Source of the DNA: JALZMG01 sp963844175
GTDB lineage: Bacteria; Actinomycetota; Acidimicrobiia; Acidimicrobiales; Ilumatobacteraceae
Direction: 5' to 3'
DNA length: 64,000 bases
Assembly: GCA_963844175.1 (NCBI GenBank)
Contig: CAWJNE010000013.1
Location: 186,001-250,000 of the forward strand
The notes beneath the pieces were generated by a model that had not been told where the DNA came from, did not search any database, and worked only from the letters and a program-made list of their open reading frames with translations. The number at the start of each line of letters is the position of its first letter. The stretch's first letter is position 1. The position numbers and the translations under genes were made by a program. Positions 52,381 to 61,274 of this stretch are shown here, in pieces.

Positions 52381-52878
52381 TCAGTTTGCTTGAACGGCGT
52401 GTCGGACCATTGTCCAGGACCGTCCGTGCTTCTCGACGGGGACGAAGCCAGTCGACTCGTAAAGGCCACGCGCTGGATTGTTCTCGACGACGCTGAGACT
52501 CATGGCTCGGTATCCCTGAGCAACGCTGGCCTCGATGAGGTCGATGAGGAGCCGTCGTCCGATCCCCTCGTGCCGACGCGAGGCGATGACTGCAATCGAC
52601 AGTTCGGGCACATCCTCAGCGACGAAGCCATAGCCATGGTTCGCCGCTGTATACGTCCGATACCAAGCCGCGCCCACCGGTCCGTCTTGTTCGGCAACCA
52701 GTCCATAGTCGCCTTGCCGTGGCCATCCATCCAGGTACAGCGCGTACCGCGGATCGGCCATCACCTGCTCACCGGTCGGTGTCGGCTTGTCAGGCCGCCA
52801 GACTGCGGCCTCACCAAGCATCGTCGCGAGAAAGGTGAAGTCCTCAGTTCCGGCCGGTCGACACCGAATCTCGTTCAC
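52381..52878 (-). CDS. GNAT family N-acetyltransferase
   Basis: A 165-residue acetyltransferase. It begins VNEIRCRPAGTEDFTFLATM. The acetyl-CoA-binding region is ELSIAVIASRRHEGIGRRLL (R/Q-x-x-G-x-G/A as RRHEGIG), followed by SLSVVENNPARGLYESTGFV. The final GRSWTMVRHAVQAN completes the fold. GTG 52878 is chosen from the family opening. The gene has clearly lower GC than its surroundings and is convergent with the amidohydrolase, both in the candidate islet. The substrate is unknown. Confidence 0.87.
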   Translation of the reverse strand: MNEIRCRPAGTEDFTFLATMLGEAAVWRPDKPTPTGEQVMADPRYALYLDGWPRQGDYGLVAEQDGPVGAAWYRTYTAANHGYGFVAEDVPELSIAVIASRRHEGIGRRLLIDLIEASVAQGYRAMSLSVVENNPARGLYESTGFVPVEKHGRSWTMVRHAVQAN

Positions 52879-52961
52879 CCTGGTCAGTCCAGCAGCTCCG
52901 CCAAGCGCGTGAGCGACAAGCGGGGCACGCCAACGCCTCGAGCCGTCGCGGGGCGTGTGGT

Positions 52962-52980
52962 TGTGCACATTCCGTGCACA
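52962..52980. other. 19-nt dyad near the right end of the islet
   Basis: TGTGCAC-ATTCC-GTGCACA is a perfect 7-bp dyad with a 5-nt centre, 30 nt before the right direct repeat. Recombinase binding sites near attachment cores can look like this, as can repressor operators. Function unproven. Confidence 0.3.
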
Positions 52981-53010
52981 TCTTCCCGGGAGAACACGGG
53001 AGTGCGGAAG

Positions 53011-53040
53011 GTCAACCGACTGCTCCCCGCCGCCCTCTGA
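53011..53040 (+). repeat. Direct repeat, right copy, encoding the sortase C-terminus
   Basis: It starts with the 14-bp identity GTCAACCGACTGCT and continues in frame as Leu-Pro-Ala-Ala-Leu-stop, with codons different from those of the intact sortase gene. There is no sortase body in front of it; the frame upstream is antisense to the GNAT gene. It marks the right end of the candidate islet. Confidence 0.6.
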
Positions 53041-53139
53041 GCGAAGGGGCACGCCACGCTCTGGATCGGGCCCGCACGGCGCCCGACCGATCTGACAGGT
53101 ACGGTGCGGCAGCCGGTGGGCGAACTGAGGGAGAGTTTC

Positions 53140-53820
53140 ATGCGATTGATCCGCGCCGTAGTGGCCGTTGGCGTGTTGGGGGCATGGGTCGCCGTCGCGC
53201 CCGCCGCCGGCATCGGCCACGCCGCCCCAGCATCGAGTGCGTTCTGCATCACCGCCAACCTGCCCGACTTCGACGGGCTCTTCACATCCGGAGGGTTCGA
53301 CCTGGAGAACGGTCGCGCCGGTGAGACGATCCTCGTCAGGGCCGCTGCGCCGACGCGCGGGGCCCCGACGACGACCACGCTGTACATCAACGGAGCAGTG
53401 GTGGCGTCAGGCGGGTTCCCCGCCGTCGTCTCGTACACGCTGCCCGCCGACGGCCGGTACGGCGCCATCTGGGCGGTCGACGGCGGCGCCGAGGTCACGT
53501 GGAACGTGTCGTGCGCGCCGCCACCGGCATGCACCATCACGGGCTCGTCGGGGCGCGATGTGCTCATGGGGACCAACGGCGCCGACGTGATCTGCGGGCT
53601 CGGCAACCGTGACGTCATCGATGGCGGCGGCGGGAACGACATCGTCCTCGGCGGCGCCGGTGCGGACACGATCCGCGGTGGCGCTGGTCAGGACCAGCTG
53701 TTCGGCGAGAACGGTGCCGACTCCATCGACGGCCGTGACGGGACGCCGGGCGACGTGGTCGTCGGCGGCAACGGCCAGGACTCGGTCGTCGGCGATCCTG
53801 GAGACACTGTCACCCAGTAG
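53140..53820 (+). CDS. Secreted protein with N-terminal Cys-bounded domain and RTX repeats
   Basis: A 226-residue secreted protein. The signal peptide is MRLIRAVVAVGVLGAWVAVA with likely cleavage near residue 29. Residues 36-125 form a domain bounded by Cys36 and Cys125 and containing GETILVRAAAP and ASGGFPAVVSYTLPADGRYG. The same domain with the same 89-residue Cys spacing is present in the convergent LPPTG protein. Residues 137-218 are calcium-binding RTX nonapeptides (DGGGGNDIVLGGAGADTIRG). There is no cell-wall anchor, so it is probably released or bound through calcium. AGGGAGAG a few nt before ATG 53140 supports the start. Confidence 0.85.
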   Translation: MRLIRAVVAVGVLGAWVAVAPAAGIGHAAPASSAFCITANLPDFDGLFTSGGFDLENGRAGETILVRAAAPTRGAPTTTTLYINGAVVASGGFPAVVSYTLPADGRYGAIWAVDGGAEVTWNVSCAPPPACTITGSSGRDVLMGTNGADVICGLGNRDVIDGGGGNDIVLGGAGADTIRGGAGQDQLFGENGADSIDGRDGTPGDVVVGGNGQDSVVGDPGDTVTQ

Positions 53821-53940
53821 CGATCGCGCACCGCCGGCCGACCTCCTCAGCTCGGTCCTGGTCAGAAAAATGGCCGCACGCCCGGCCACGTTCCTGACCC
53901 AGAGCGACAGGGGGCTCGGGCCGCCCTCTCGCCAGATGGA

Positions 53941-54757
53941 CTAGCTGGCCCGGCGCCGGGCGATCAGCAGTGCGAGTGCTCCGCCCAAGAGGGCGAGCAG
54001 CGCAATGGCGGTCGTGTTGGCGCTCCCGGTGCTGCCGGTCGGGGGAAGGGTGCCGGTGTTGGGCGGCGGCACGACGGTCGTGGCGCGGCCGGTGGTCGGC
54101 GACACCGCGGTGCTGGTCGAGTCCCCGGACGTGGTGGTTGTCGTGCCGGCTGACGTGGTGGTGGTCTGTCCCGCCGAAGTGGTCGGTGCCATCGAGGTGG
54201 TCGTCGTCGCCGCGGTCGTGGTCGTCGCCAACGAGGTCGACGTCGTCGACGTCGTCGACGTCGTGGTGGTCGGCAACGTGGTGGTCGTCGTCGTCGACGG
54301 CACGGTGGTCGTCGTCGTCGGCGTCGTGGTCGGCGGTGCCTCGGTGCACGTCAGGGTGAACGTCGCTTGGGCGTCGTTCGGGAAGACTCGCCAGAGCAAG
54401 CCGTACGTCGCCGTCGACGGGAACGTGTACTCGAGCGTGACTGGGAACCCCCCTGTGGCCAGGATGTCCGCGAAGTTCTGCAGCTGCGTGGACGTCGGCG
54501 TGACCGTTGGCTGGGGTGTCGGCGCGGACGCTCAGGGTCTCGCCTTGGAAGAACTCAACAGAGACCGAGCCGCTGAGAACGAACCCATTCAGCTCGCCGC
54601 TGTTGGCGAGGGCGCAGCCTTGGCTCATGCCGCCCGTGCCGGCCGACACCTGCTCGGTGGCCGAGCCAACGAGGCTCGCCGCACACAACACCGTCGCCGC
54701 AGCAAGGCATCGGCCGACTGGCGTCTGCCACCGTGGGTTCGCTCCGTTCGTCACCAT
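53941..54757 (-). CDS. LPPTG-anchored Thr-rich surface protein, +1 frameshift
   Basis: The N-terminal frame starts MVTNGANPRWQTPVGRCLAA (ATG 54757, with GGAGGAG upstream) and includes a signal-like helix. It breaks near 54508-54512. Removing one base joins LSVRADTPATVTPTSTQLQN to ATGGFPVTLEYTFPSTATYG. The repaired protein has 271 residues: signal helix, Cys48-Cys137 domain homologous to that of the RTX protein, a Thr/Ser stalk (about 138-230), the sorting motif LPPTG at 237-241, a membrane helix (IALLALLGGALALLIA) and a basic tail RRRAS. It is a probable substrate of the class E sortase about 3 kb upstream. 817 nt = 3n+1. Confidence 0.8.
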
Positions 54758-54881
54758 CGCTCCTCCCCTCATGCACCTGGAGTGCGGGCTCGGCGATGCC
54801 GAACGACGCACGGGCCCTTCGCCAGATCGACGGCAGTCCGCTCATCTCGGCCGCATCGGCGATGGGAAGGGAGGACCGAGG

Positions 54882-55625
54882 TCAGCGGCCGTGGAACATC
54901 GGTGGACGCTTGGCGAGGAACGCCTCACGACCCTCGACGGCATCCGCGCTGCGCCATGCCGCCAGGCGGGCGGCGGCGACCAGTTCGTCCGGGGCGGGGT
55001 CGGGTGACGATCGCTCCAGCGCCAGCTTGTGGGCGGCCATCGTCAGCGGAGCCAGACCGGCGAGCTGCCGGGCCCACTGCAGCGCGTCGTCGAGGTCGCC
55101 CAGGCGGTGGATCGCTCCGGTCGCATGCAGCGCCGCACCGTCGTAGGTCTCGGCGCCGATGAGCATCGCCCGAGCCACCGGCCAGCCGAGCTCGCGGGCC
55201 AGGCGCTCGACCGTCCAGTGGTCCACGACGAGGCCGAGTCGGGCGGCGGGGACGGCGAACCGGCTCGACGGCGTGGCCACCCGGAGGTCGCAGGCGACGA
55301 CCAGCTGCGTGCCGGCCCCGAGCGCCGGCCCGTCGACCGCGGCCAGGGTCGGGATGGGCAGCGCCGTGAAGCCGCGCAGCACGACACCGAGCAACGTGGC
55401 GAACTCGCCCTCCTCGACGCCCGTCAGGTCGGCGCCGGCGCAGAAGGCGGGCGGCGTGCCGGCGAGGACCAGGACCCGGGCCTCGGCGGCGAGCGCCTGC
55501 GCCGCTAGCAGCTCGAGCAACGTGGCGTGGTCGACGGCGTTGCGCCGCTCGGGGCGGTCCAGCGTCACCAGCAGAACGCCGGTGCGCACCCCGTCGGCGT
55601 CGGTGTCCCAGGCCGTGCGAACCAC
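54882..55625 (-). CDS. Crotonase-fold protein (enoyl-CoA hydratase/isomerase family)
   Basis: A 247-residue crotonase. The oxyanion-hole segments are PPAFCAGADLTGVEEGEFAT and AAVDGPALGAGTQLVVACDL. The usual two catalytic Glu are not in place: the region reads FAVPAARLGLVVDHWTVERL, so the hydratase activity is uncertain and another crotonase reaction is possible. It starts at GTG 55625, only 14 nt from the divergent membrane protein gene. Together with the acyl-CoA dehydrogenase and EtfAB it suggests acyl-CoA metabolism. Confidence 0.88.
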   Translation of the reverse strand: MVRTAWDTDADGVRTGVLLVTLDRPERRNAVDHATLLELLAAQALAAEARVLVLAGTPPAFCAGADLTGVEEGEFATLLGVVLRGFTALPIPTLAAVDGPALGAGTQLVVACDLRVATPSSRFAVPAARLGLVVDHWTVERLARELGWPVARAMLIGAETYDGAALHATGAIHRLGDLDDALQWARQLAGLAPLTMAAHKLALERSSPDPAPDELVAAARLAAWRSADAVEGREAFLAKRPPMFHGR

Positions 55626-55639
55626 GCCGGATCTCTAGC

Positions 55640-55912
55640 ATGAGCGGCCTGAGCACGGCTGACCACGACCCCGTCCGCCAGCGCCGGGCCCAGGTGGCGC
55701 GCTGGACGCTGCTCGCCAACCGCATCGGCTACCTGCTCCTGGTGCTCGCCGTCGTGCTGTTCTTCGCCGCCCTGATCACCGGGTTCAGCGCCACCATGGC
55801 GGTGCTGGTGATCGTGGCGCTCGTCGCCGGGCTCGCACTGCTGGCGCCGTCGATCGTGCTCGGCTACGCGGTGAAGGCGGCCGAACGGGAGGACCTCGAG
55901 CGCGGCGTGTGA
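55640..55912 (+). CDS. Small two-helix membrane protein
   Basis: A 90-residue protein with two membrane helices (IGYLLLVLAVVLFFAALITG and TMAVLVIVALVAGLALLAPS), a charged N-terminus of about 28 residues and an acidic C-terminal tail AAEREDLERGV. I know of no assigned function. It is followed after 53 nt by a TetR gene on the same strand and may be under its control. Confidence 0.75.
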   Translation: MSGLSTADHDPVRQRRAQVARWTLLANRIGYLLLVLAVVLFFAALITGFSATMAVLVIVALVAGLALLAPSIVLGYAVKAAEREDLERGV

Positions 55913-55965
55913 TTACCCTGCGGTAACCACCGGCCCCGATTGGATCGCTCCGCAGCGTCGACCAC

Positions 55966-56553
55966 ATGACCTCCCGCCTCACCGCCCCTGCCCGCCGCGA
56001 GCAACTGCTCGACGTCGCGCTCACCGTGTTCGCCGAGACCGGCTACCACGGCACCTCGATGAACGATGTCGCCGAACGGGCCGGTGTCACCAAGCCGGTG
56101 CTGTACCAGCACTTCGAATCCAAGCGCGACCTGTTCCAGGCCCTCCTCGACGAGGTCGGGGCGCGCATGTCGACAGCCATCACGCAGGCCACGTCCAGCT
56201 CGACCGACGGGAAGCGGCAGACCGAGCTGGGCTTCCGGGCCTACTTCCGGTGGGTCGCCGAGGACCACGACGCGTTCATGGTGCTGTACGACAGCGGCAC
56301 CCGGCGCGACGAGCTGTTCAGCGCCGCGCTGCGCCGGGTGACCGCCGGCATGGTCGAGTCGATCGCCCCGCTGATCGCCGCCGACATCGACGACGAGCAC
56401 CGGATGACGCTGGCCCACGCCCTCGTCGGGCTGGCCGAGGGCGCCAGCCGTCGCCTCGTCGAGCACGGCCTCGACTTCGACCCCGACGTGGTGGCCCGCC
56501 AGATCGGCGACCTCGCTTGGGCCGGCCTGCGCGGCGTCCGTCGGAACCCGTGA
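55966..56553 (+). CDS. TetR/AcrR family transcriptional regulator
   Basis: A 195-residue one-component regulator. The HTH domain is in the first 60 residues: RREQLLDVALTVFAETGYHG, then TSMNDVAERAGVTKPVLYQH, FESKRDLFQALLDEV. The ligand-binding part has AHALVGLAEGASRRLVEHGL and DPDVVARQIGDLAWAGLRGV, close to regulators of fatty-acid or lipid genes. ATG 55966 is the first start. The ligand and targets are unknown. Confidence 0.92.
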   Translation: MTSRLTAPARREQLLDVALTVFAETGYHGTSMNDVAERAGVTKPVLYQHFESKRDLFQALLDEVGARMSTAITQATSSSTDGKRQTELGFRAYFRWVAEDHDAFMVLYDSGTRRDELFSAALRRVTAGMVESIAPLIAADIDDEHRMTLAHALVGLAEGASRRLVEHGLDFDPDVVARQIGDLAWAGLRGVRRNP

Positions 56554-56564
56554 ACCCGTCGCCT

Positions 56565-56679
56565 CCGGTTTGGGTCACCGAAATCGCCGCCGATGGCAGA
56601 TCCGGTGACGCAAACCGGGACAGCCCTGGTTTGTGTCACCGATGGCGCCGCCGGTGGCGGATGCGGTGACGCAAACGGG
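56565..56679. terminator. Duplicated inverted repeat between convergent TetR and lhr genes
   Basis: Two related hairpins follow each other. The first pairs CCGGTTTGGGTCACCG (56565-56580) with CGGTGACGCAAACCGG (56603-56618), with one mismatch. The second pairs 56629-56641 (GTTTGTGTCACCG) with 56664-56676 (CGGTGACGCAAAC) with one G-U pair. The unit spacing is about 61 bp. The position suggests bidirectional termination. Confidence 0.6.
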
Positions 56680-56689
56680 GAACGGGCGG

Positions 56690-59600
56690 TCAGCGGGGGC
56701 TGGTGAACTGCAGGCCGCGGTAGCCGTCGGTGAACCCTGCGGCCTTGGCGGCGGCGCTGACGTCGGCGGCGACGGGCGACTCCACGAGCGTCGCCCCGTC
56801 GACCTTGCGCACCTCGACCTTGCGCGCTCGACCGTCGCGCACCAGGTCGGCCAGCGCCTCGGCCCAGGACCGGTCGTCGTGGGTGTGCGGGAACGTGACC
56901 AGGTGGTGCGACCGGCGGTCGTACCAGGCGATCGGCACGCCGTCGTACAACACGACCACCGCTGACCCGGTCCGCGCCGGTCGGCCGGCCGACTCGGGCC
57001 ACGGCAGCGTCGCGCCGTAGGGCTGGGCCGGATCCGTGGCGGCGAGCACCACGGGCGGGGCGACCGGCTGGCCGATGTCGACCCGCTCGCCCACGGACTC
57101 CCGGGACTGGCGCAACCGGTCGACCGCACCGGGCAGCGCGAACTGAGCCGCGCCGAGCCCGCTGACGAAGTACCCCCGGCGCACCTGACCACGCTCCTCC
57201 AGGACCTTGAGCACGCCGTACACCGAGGCGTACCCGCCGACCACGCCCTCGGCCAGCACGGCCTCGCGGGTGACGACGCCGTGCCGCTCGACGAGCTGGC
57301 GGGCCGTGGCGTGCGCCGACTCGGTGGGTGTCGGCACCGGCTCCAGCAGCGGCGCCACCAGCGACCAGCGCCCGGCGCCTGCCGGCGGGCCGAGCCGCTG
57401 CAGCCGGCCCGGCCGAGGTCGACCTCGCGGCGCCCCGGCCTTCGGCGCCGCCCGGCCTCCGCCGCGGCCAGTGGTGAAGGCCCGTAGCGGCGCCAGCGAG
57501 TCGTTGGTCACCTCGCCGGCCCAGACCAGATCCCACAATGCAGCCAGGAGCTCGTCATCGCTCGTGCCGGGCGCCCCGGCCCGGAGCTGGTTCCAGAAGC
57601 TCGCCCCCCGCTCGGCCAGCACCGTGCGCAGCGCGTCGTGCACCGGGCCGTCCGGCCGATCCTGCGCCTCCCACCCCGGCGCCAGCAGCGGCAGTTGATC
57701 GGCGAAGCAGACACGCACCCGACCATCGGATGAACCGATGGCGCCGGCCCCGACCCACAGCACGTCGCCCGACGTGCACAGCTCGTCGAGCTGGGCCTGC
57801 CGGTAGTCGCGCACGCGCGCGTTGAGCACGTCGCTCTCCAAGGTCGAAGCGCTGATCGGCGCCCCGGCGAGCAACCCGAGCGCCTCGACAACCGCCTCCA
57901 CGCCGCGCCGCTCGGGAGGGACGCCGTGCCACGCCGGGAGGAACCGGGCGAGGGCCGCCGGCTCGACGGGCTCGACCTCCCGCCGCAGCGAGGCCAGCGA
58001 TCGCCGTCGCAGCTGGCGCAGGACGTCGGATTCGCACCACTCGCGCCGCACGCCCTCGGGTCGGAACTCGCCACGCACGACGCGCCCGTCGGTCTCCAGC
58101 GCCGCCAGGGCTCCGGAGATGCGCGCCTCCGGCACGGCGAGCCGGTCGGCGACCTCGCGCTCGGTGAACGGCCCGTGGGAGCGGGCGTAGCGGGCCACGA
58201 GGTCCTCCAGCGGGCGCGGCACCGGGTCGGTGAACGCCGCCGGCAGGCCGAGCGGCAGCGCGCACCCGAGTGCGTCCCGGTAGCGGGCGGCATCGTCGGC
58301 GGCGACGACGCGCAGCTCGCCGGCGATGTTCAGCTCGACGGCTCGCTTCTCGGCCAGCAGCAGCTGCAACCACTGAGCGCCCGCCTCGCGGTCGTCGCAG
58401 CGCAGGTCGATCTCGGTGGCGTTGAGGTCGCCGACGCGGCGCAGGACGTCGTGCAGCTCGTCGGGATCACGGGCCCGCCGGCCGTCGGACAGCCGCTGCA
58501 GGTCGAGCTCGACATCGGCCAGGACACCTGGGTCGAGCAGCTCGCGCAGCTCCTCGGCGCCGAGCAGGTCGCGCAGCAGGTCGCGGTCGAGGGCCAGCGC
58601 GGCGGCCCGCCGCTCGGCCAGCGGGGCGTCGCCCTCGTACATGTACGCGGCGATCCAGTTGAACAGCAGGCTCTGGGCCATCGGGCTCGGCTTGGTGGTG
58701 TCGACGTTGACGACGCGCACGGCACGGCTGCGCAGCTGCCCGAGGACCTCGCGCAGCGCCGGCACGTCGAACACGTCTTGCAGGCACTCGCGCGACGCCT
58801 CCAGCAGGATCGGGAACGTCGGGTACTTGGCGGCGACGGCGAGCAGGTCGGCGGCCCGCTGGCGCTGCTGCCACAGCGGTGTGCGCTGATCAGGGCGGCG
58901 CCTCGGCAGCAACAGCGCCCGCCCCGCGCACTCCCGGAACCGAGACGAGAACAGGGCCGTCTGCGGCAACGTCGACACGACGAGCTCCTCGATGTCCTCG
59001 GGCTCGATGAGGAACGCCTCGACCGGCAGCTCGTCGGCCGCCTCGGGCAGGCGCATCACGATGCCGTCGTCGCCCCACATCGACTCCACCGGCAGGTCGT
59101 ACTGGTCGGTCAGGCGACGCTCGATGGCCATTGCCCACGGTGCGTGGACGGGCGTGCCGAACGGGCTGAGGATGCAGATCCTCCAATCACCGATCTCGTC
59201 GCGGAACCGCTCGACGACGACGGTGCGGTCATCGGGAACCACACCGGTCGCCTCGGCCTGCTCGTCGAGGTACTGCACGAGGTTGGCCGCCGCCAGCTCG
59301 TCGAGGGCGTACTCCTTGCGCAGCGTGACCGTGGCCTGCTCCGGCGTCTGGGCCCGCAGCTCGCGCACGAAGGCTCCCAGGGCCCGCCCCAGCTCCAGCG
59401 GCCGGCCGGGCCGGTCGCCGTGCCAGAACGGCATCTTCCCCGGCTCGCCGGGCGCCGGCGTGACCGTGACGCGCTCGAACGTGATGTCCTCGATGCGCCA
59501 GGTGGAGGCGCCGAGCAGGAACGTCTCACCGGGACGGCTCTCGTAGACCATCTCCTCGTCGAGCTCGCCGACGCGCGTGCCGTCGGGGAGGAACACTCCG

Positions 59601-61228
59601 AACAACCCGCGGTCGGGAATCGTGCCGCCCGACGTGACGGCCAACCGCTTGGCGCCATCGCGCGCCCGCACGGTGTCGTTGACCCGGTTCCAGACGAGGC
59701 GCGGCCGCAGCTCCGAGAACTCGTCGCTGGGGTACCGGCCGGCGAGCAGGTCGAGCGTGTTGGACAGCTGCTCGTCGGACAGCTCGGAGAAGTTGGCCGA
59801 CCGGCGCACCAGCGCGGCCAGCTCGGCGACCGGCAGCTCACCGTGCGCCGCCGTGTGGGCGACGAGCTGCTGGGCCAGGACGTCGAGGGGGTTGCGCAGG
59901 TAGCGGGTCGACTCGATCTGGCCGTGGAGCATCCGATAGGTCACCACCGCCGCCTCGAGCAGGTCGCCGCGGTGCTTGGGATAGATCGACCCGCGGCTCG
60001 GCTCGCCGACCTGGTGGCCGGCCCGGCCGATGCGCTGCAGCCCACGGCTGACGGCGCCGGGCGACTCGACCTGGATCACCAGGTCGACGGCGCCCATGTC
60101 GATGCCCAGCTCCAGGCTGCTGGTGGCGACGATGCCGCGCAGGTCACCGCGCTTCAGGTTGTCCTCGACGACGATGCGCTGCTCACGGGCCAGCGATCCG
60201 TGGTGGGCCTTGACGAGGTCTTCGCGCAGCCTCCCCGTCTCGGGATCGACGTTGATGCCGCGCTCCTCGGCCAGCTCGTTGAGCTTGGCGGCCAGCCGCT
60301 CGGCCTGGCGCCGGGCGTTGCAGAAGATGATCGTGGAGCGGTGCTCGAGGACCTGGTCGAGGATCCGCGGGTAGATGCTCGGCCAGATGCTCGACCGACG
60401 TGGCGACGCCACGATCGCGGAGGCCGCCGACGCGGGTCCGCTGTGCAGCTCGACGGGTTGCTGGCCGTCGCCGACGGACAGATCGCCCATGTCCTCGACG
60501 GGGATGACGACCTCGACGTCGAGGGGCTTGCTGATGCCGGCGTCGACGATCGTGACCGGGCGCGGCTCGTTGGGCGCCGCGTACCCGCCGAGGAACCGCG
60601 CCACCTCCTCCAGCGGGCGCTGGGTGGCGGACAGGCCGATGCGCTGCGGCGAGCGGGTGGTGATCTCCTCCAGCCGTTCGAGGGACAGGGAGAGGTGGGC
60701 GCCGCGCTTGGTCGGGGCGAGGGCGTGGATCTCGTCGACGATCACGGTCTCGACGCCGGTCAACGTCTCGGCCGCCGACGACGTGAGCATCAGGTAGAGG
60801 CTCTCCGGGGTGGTGATCAGCAGGTCCGGTGGCCGGCGGATCAACGCCTGGCGGTCGCGAGCGGACGTGTCGCCGGTGCGCATCGCCACCTCGGGCACGA
60901 CGGTCGGGACCTCGAGCCGTTCGGCGGCGAGCGAGATGCCGGTCAGCGGGGCGCGCAGGTTCTTCTCGACGTCGAAGGCCAGCGCCCGCAGCGGCGACAG
61001 GTAGAGCACTCGGGTGCGCCTGGTCCGGTCGTCGGGCGAAGGCGTGGTGACCAGCGAGTCGATCGCCGACAGGAACGCGGCGAGCGTCTTGCCGCTGCCG
61101 GTCGGGGCGCAGATCAGCGTGTGCTCGCCCGCACCGATCGACGGCCAGCCGAGGATCTGGGCCGCCGTCGGCTCGGGGAAGGCCGCGCCGAACCACGCCC
61201 GCACGGCGGGCGAGAAGGCCTCCAGCAC
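56690..61228 (-). CDS. lhr: Lhr-family ATP-dependent DNA helicase
   Basis: A 1512-residue superfamily 2 helicase, the size of the long Lhr type. Motif I is LICAPTGSGKTLAAFLSAID (Walker A at 41-48), motif II VIVDEIHALAPTKRGAHLSL, motif III IGLSATQRPLEEVARFLGG, motif IV IIFCNARRQAERLAAKLNEL, and motifs V-VI VATSSLELGIDMGAVDLVIQ and GAVSRGLQRIGRAGHQVGEP. The long C-terminal half contains the winged-helix/Lhr-core part and the additional C-terminal region. Lhr unwinds RNA-DNA hybrids and is linked to repair. GTG 61228 is used. No Nei-like glycosylase gene follows, unlike in some actinobacteria. Confidence 0.95.
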   Translation of the reverse strand: MLEAFSPAVRAWFGAAFPEPTAAQILGWPSIGAGEHTLICAPTGSGKTLAAFLSAIDSLVTTPSPDDRTRRTRVLYLSPLRALAFDVEKNLRAPLTGISLAAERLEVPTVVPEVAMRTGDTSARDRQALIRRPPDLLITTPESLYLMLTSSAAETLTGVETVIVDEIHALAPTKRGAHLSLSLERLEEITTRSPQRIGLSATQRPLEEVARFLGGYAAPNEPRPVTIVDAGISKPLDVEVVIPVEDMGDLSVGDGQQPVELHSGPASAASAIVASPRRSSIWPSIYPRILDQVLEHRSTIIFCNARRQAERLAAKLNELAEERGINVDPETGRLREDLVKAHHGSLAREQRIVVEDNLKRGDLRGIVATSSLELGIDMGAVDLVIQVESPGAVSRGLQRIGRAGHQVGEPSRGSIYPKHRGDLLEAAVVTYRMLHGQIESTRYLRNPLDVLAQQLVAHTAAHGELPVAELAALVRRSANFSELSDEQLSNTLDLLAGRYPSDEFSELRPRLVWNRVNDTVRARDGAKRLAVTSGGTIPDRGLFGVFLPDGTRVGELDEEMVYESRPGETFLLGASTWRIEDITFERVTVTPAPGEPGKMPFWHGDRPGRPLELGRALGAFVRELRAQTPEQATVTLRKEYALDELAAANLVQYLDEQAEATGVVPDDRTVVVERFRDEIGDWRICILSPFGTPVHAPWAMAIERRLTDQYDLPVESMWGDDGIVMRLPEAADELPVEAFLIEPEDIEELVVSTLPQTALFSSRFRECAGRALLLPRRRPDQRTPLWQQRQRAADLLAVAAKYPTFPILLEASRECLQDVFDVPALREVLGQLRSRAVRVVNVDTTKPSPMAQSLLFNWIAAYMYEGDAPLAERRAAALALDRDLLRDLLGAEELRELLDPGVLADVELDLQRLSDGRRARDPDELHDVLRRVGDLNATEIDLRCDDREAGAQWLQLLLAEKRAVELNIAGELRVVAADDAARYRDALGCALPLGLPAAFTDPVPRPLEDLVARYARSHGPFTEREVADRLAVPEARISGALAALETDGRVVRGEFRPEGVRREWCESDVLRQLRRRSLASLRREVEPVEPAALARFLPAWHGVPPERRGVEAVVEALGLLAGAPISASTLESDVLNARVRDYRQAQLDELCTSGDVLWVGAGAIGSSDGRVRVCFADQLPLLAPGWEAQDRPDGPVHDALRTVLAERGASFWNQLRAGAPGTSDDELLAALWDLVWAGEVTNDSLAPLRAFTTGRGGGRAAPKAGAPRGRPRPGRLQRLGPPAGAGRWSLVAPLLEPVPTPTESAHATARQLVERHGVVTREAVLAEGVVGGYASVYGVLKVLEERGQVRRGYFVSGLGAAQFALPGAVDRLRQSRESVGERVDIGQPVAPPVVLAATDPAQPYGATLPWPESAGRPARTGSAVVVLYDGVPIAWYDRRSHHLVTFPHTHDDRSWAEALADLVRDGRARKVEVRKVDGATLVESPVAADVSAAAKAAGFTDGYRGLQFTSPR

Positions 61229-61274
61229 GGGATGATCAGCGATGATCCGAGGCTACCGATGGGGTGTCATCTGA

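Larger units (their letters stand above)
50649..53024. mobile_element. Candidate acquired islet between sortase-end direct repeats
   Basis: About 2.4 kb separate the two copies of the sortase 3' end. The interval holds an amidohydrolase gene, a GNAT gene and two longer non-coding stretches. Its base composition and codon choice look less GC-rich than the neighbours, most clearly at 52260-52980. A dyad lies near the right end. No integrase or transposase is present, so it would be a remnant or a passively mobilised islet. The assignment is inference. Confidence 0.4.

Noticed and set aside
52354..53040. 228-codon plus-strand frame ending in VNRLLPAAL
   Set aside because: It is antisense to the GNAT gene for most of its length and has no domain; only its last codons matter, as the repeat of the sortase end.
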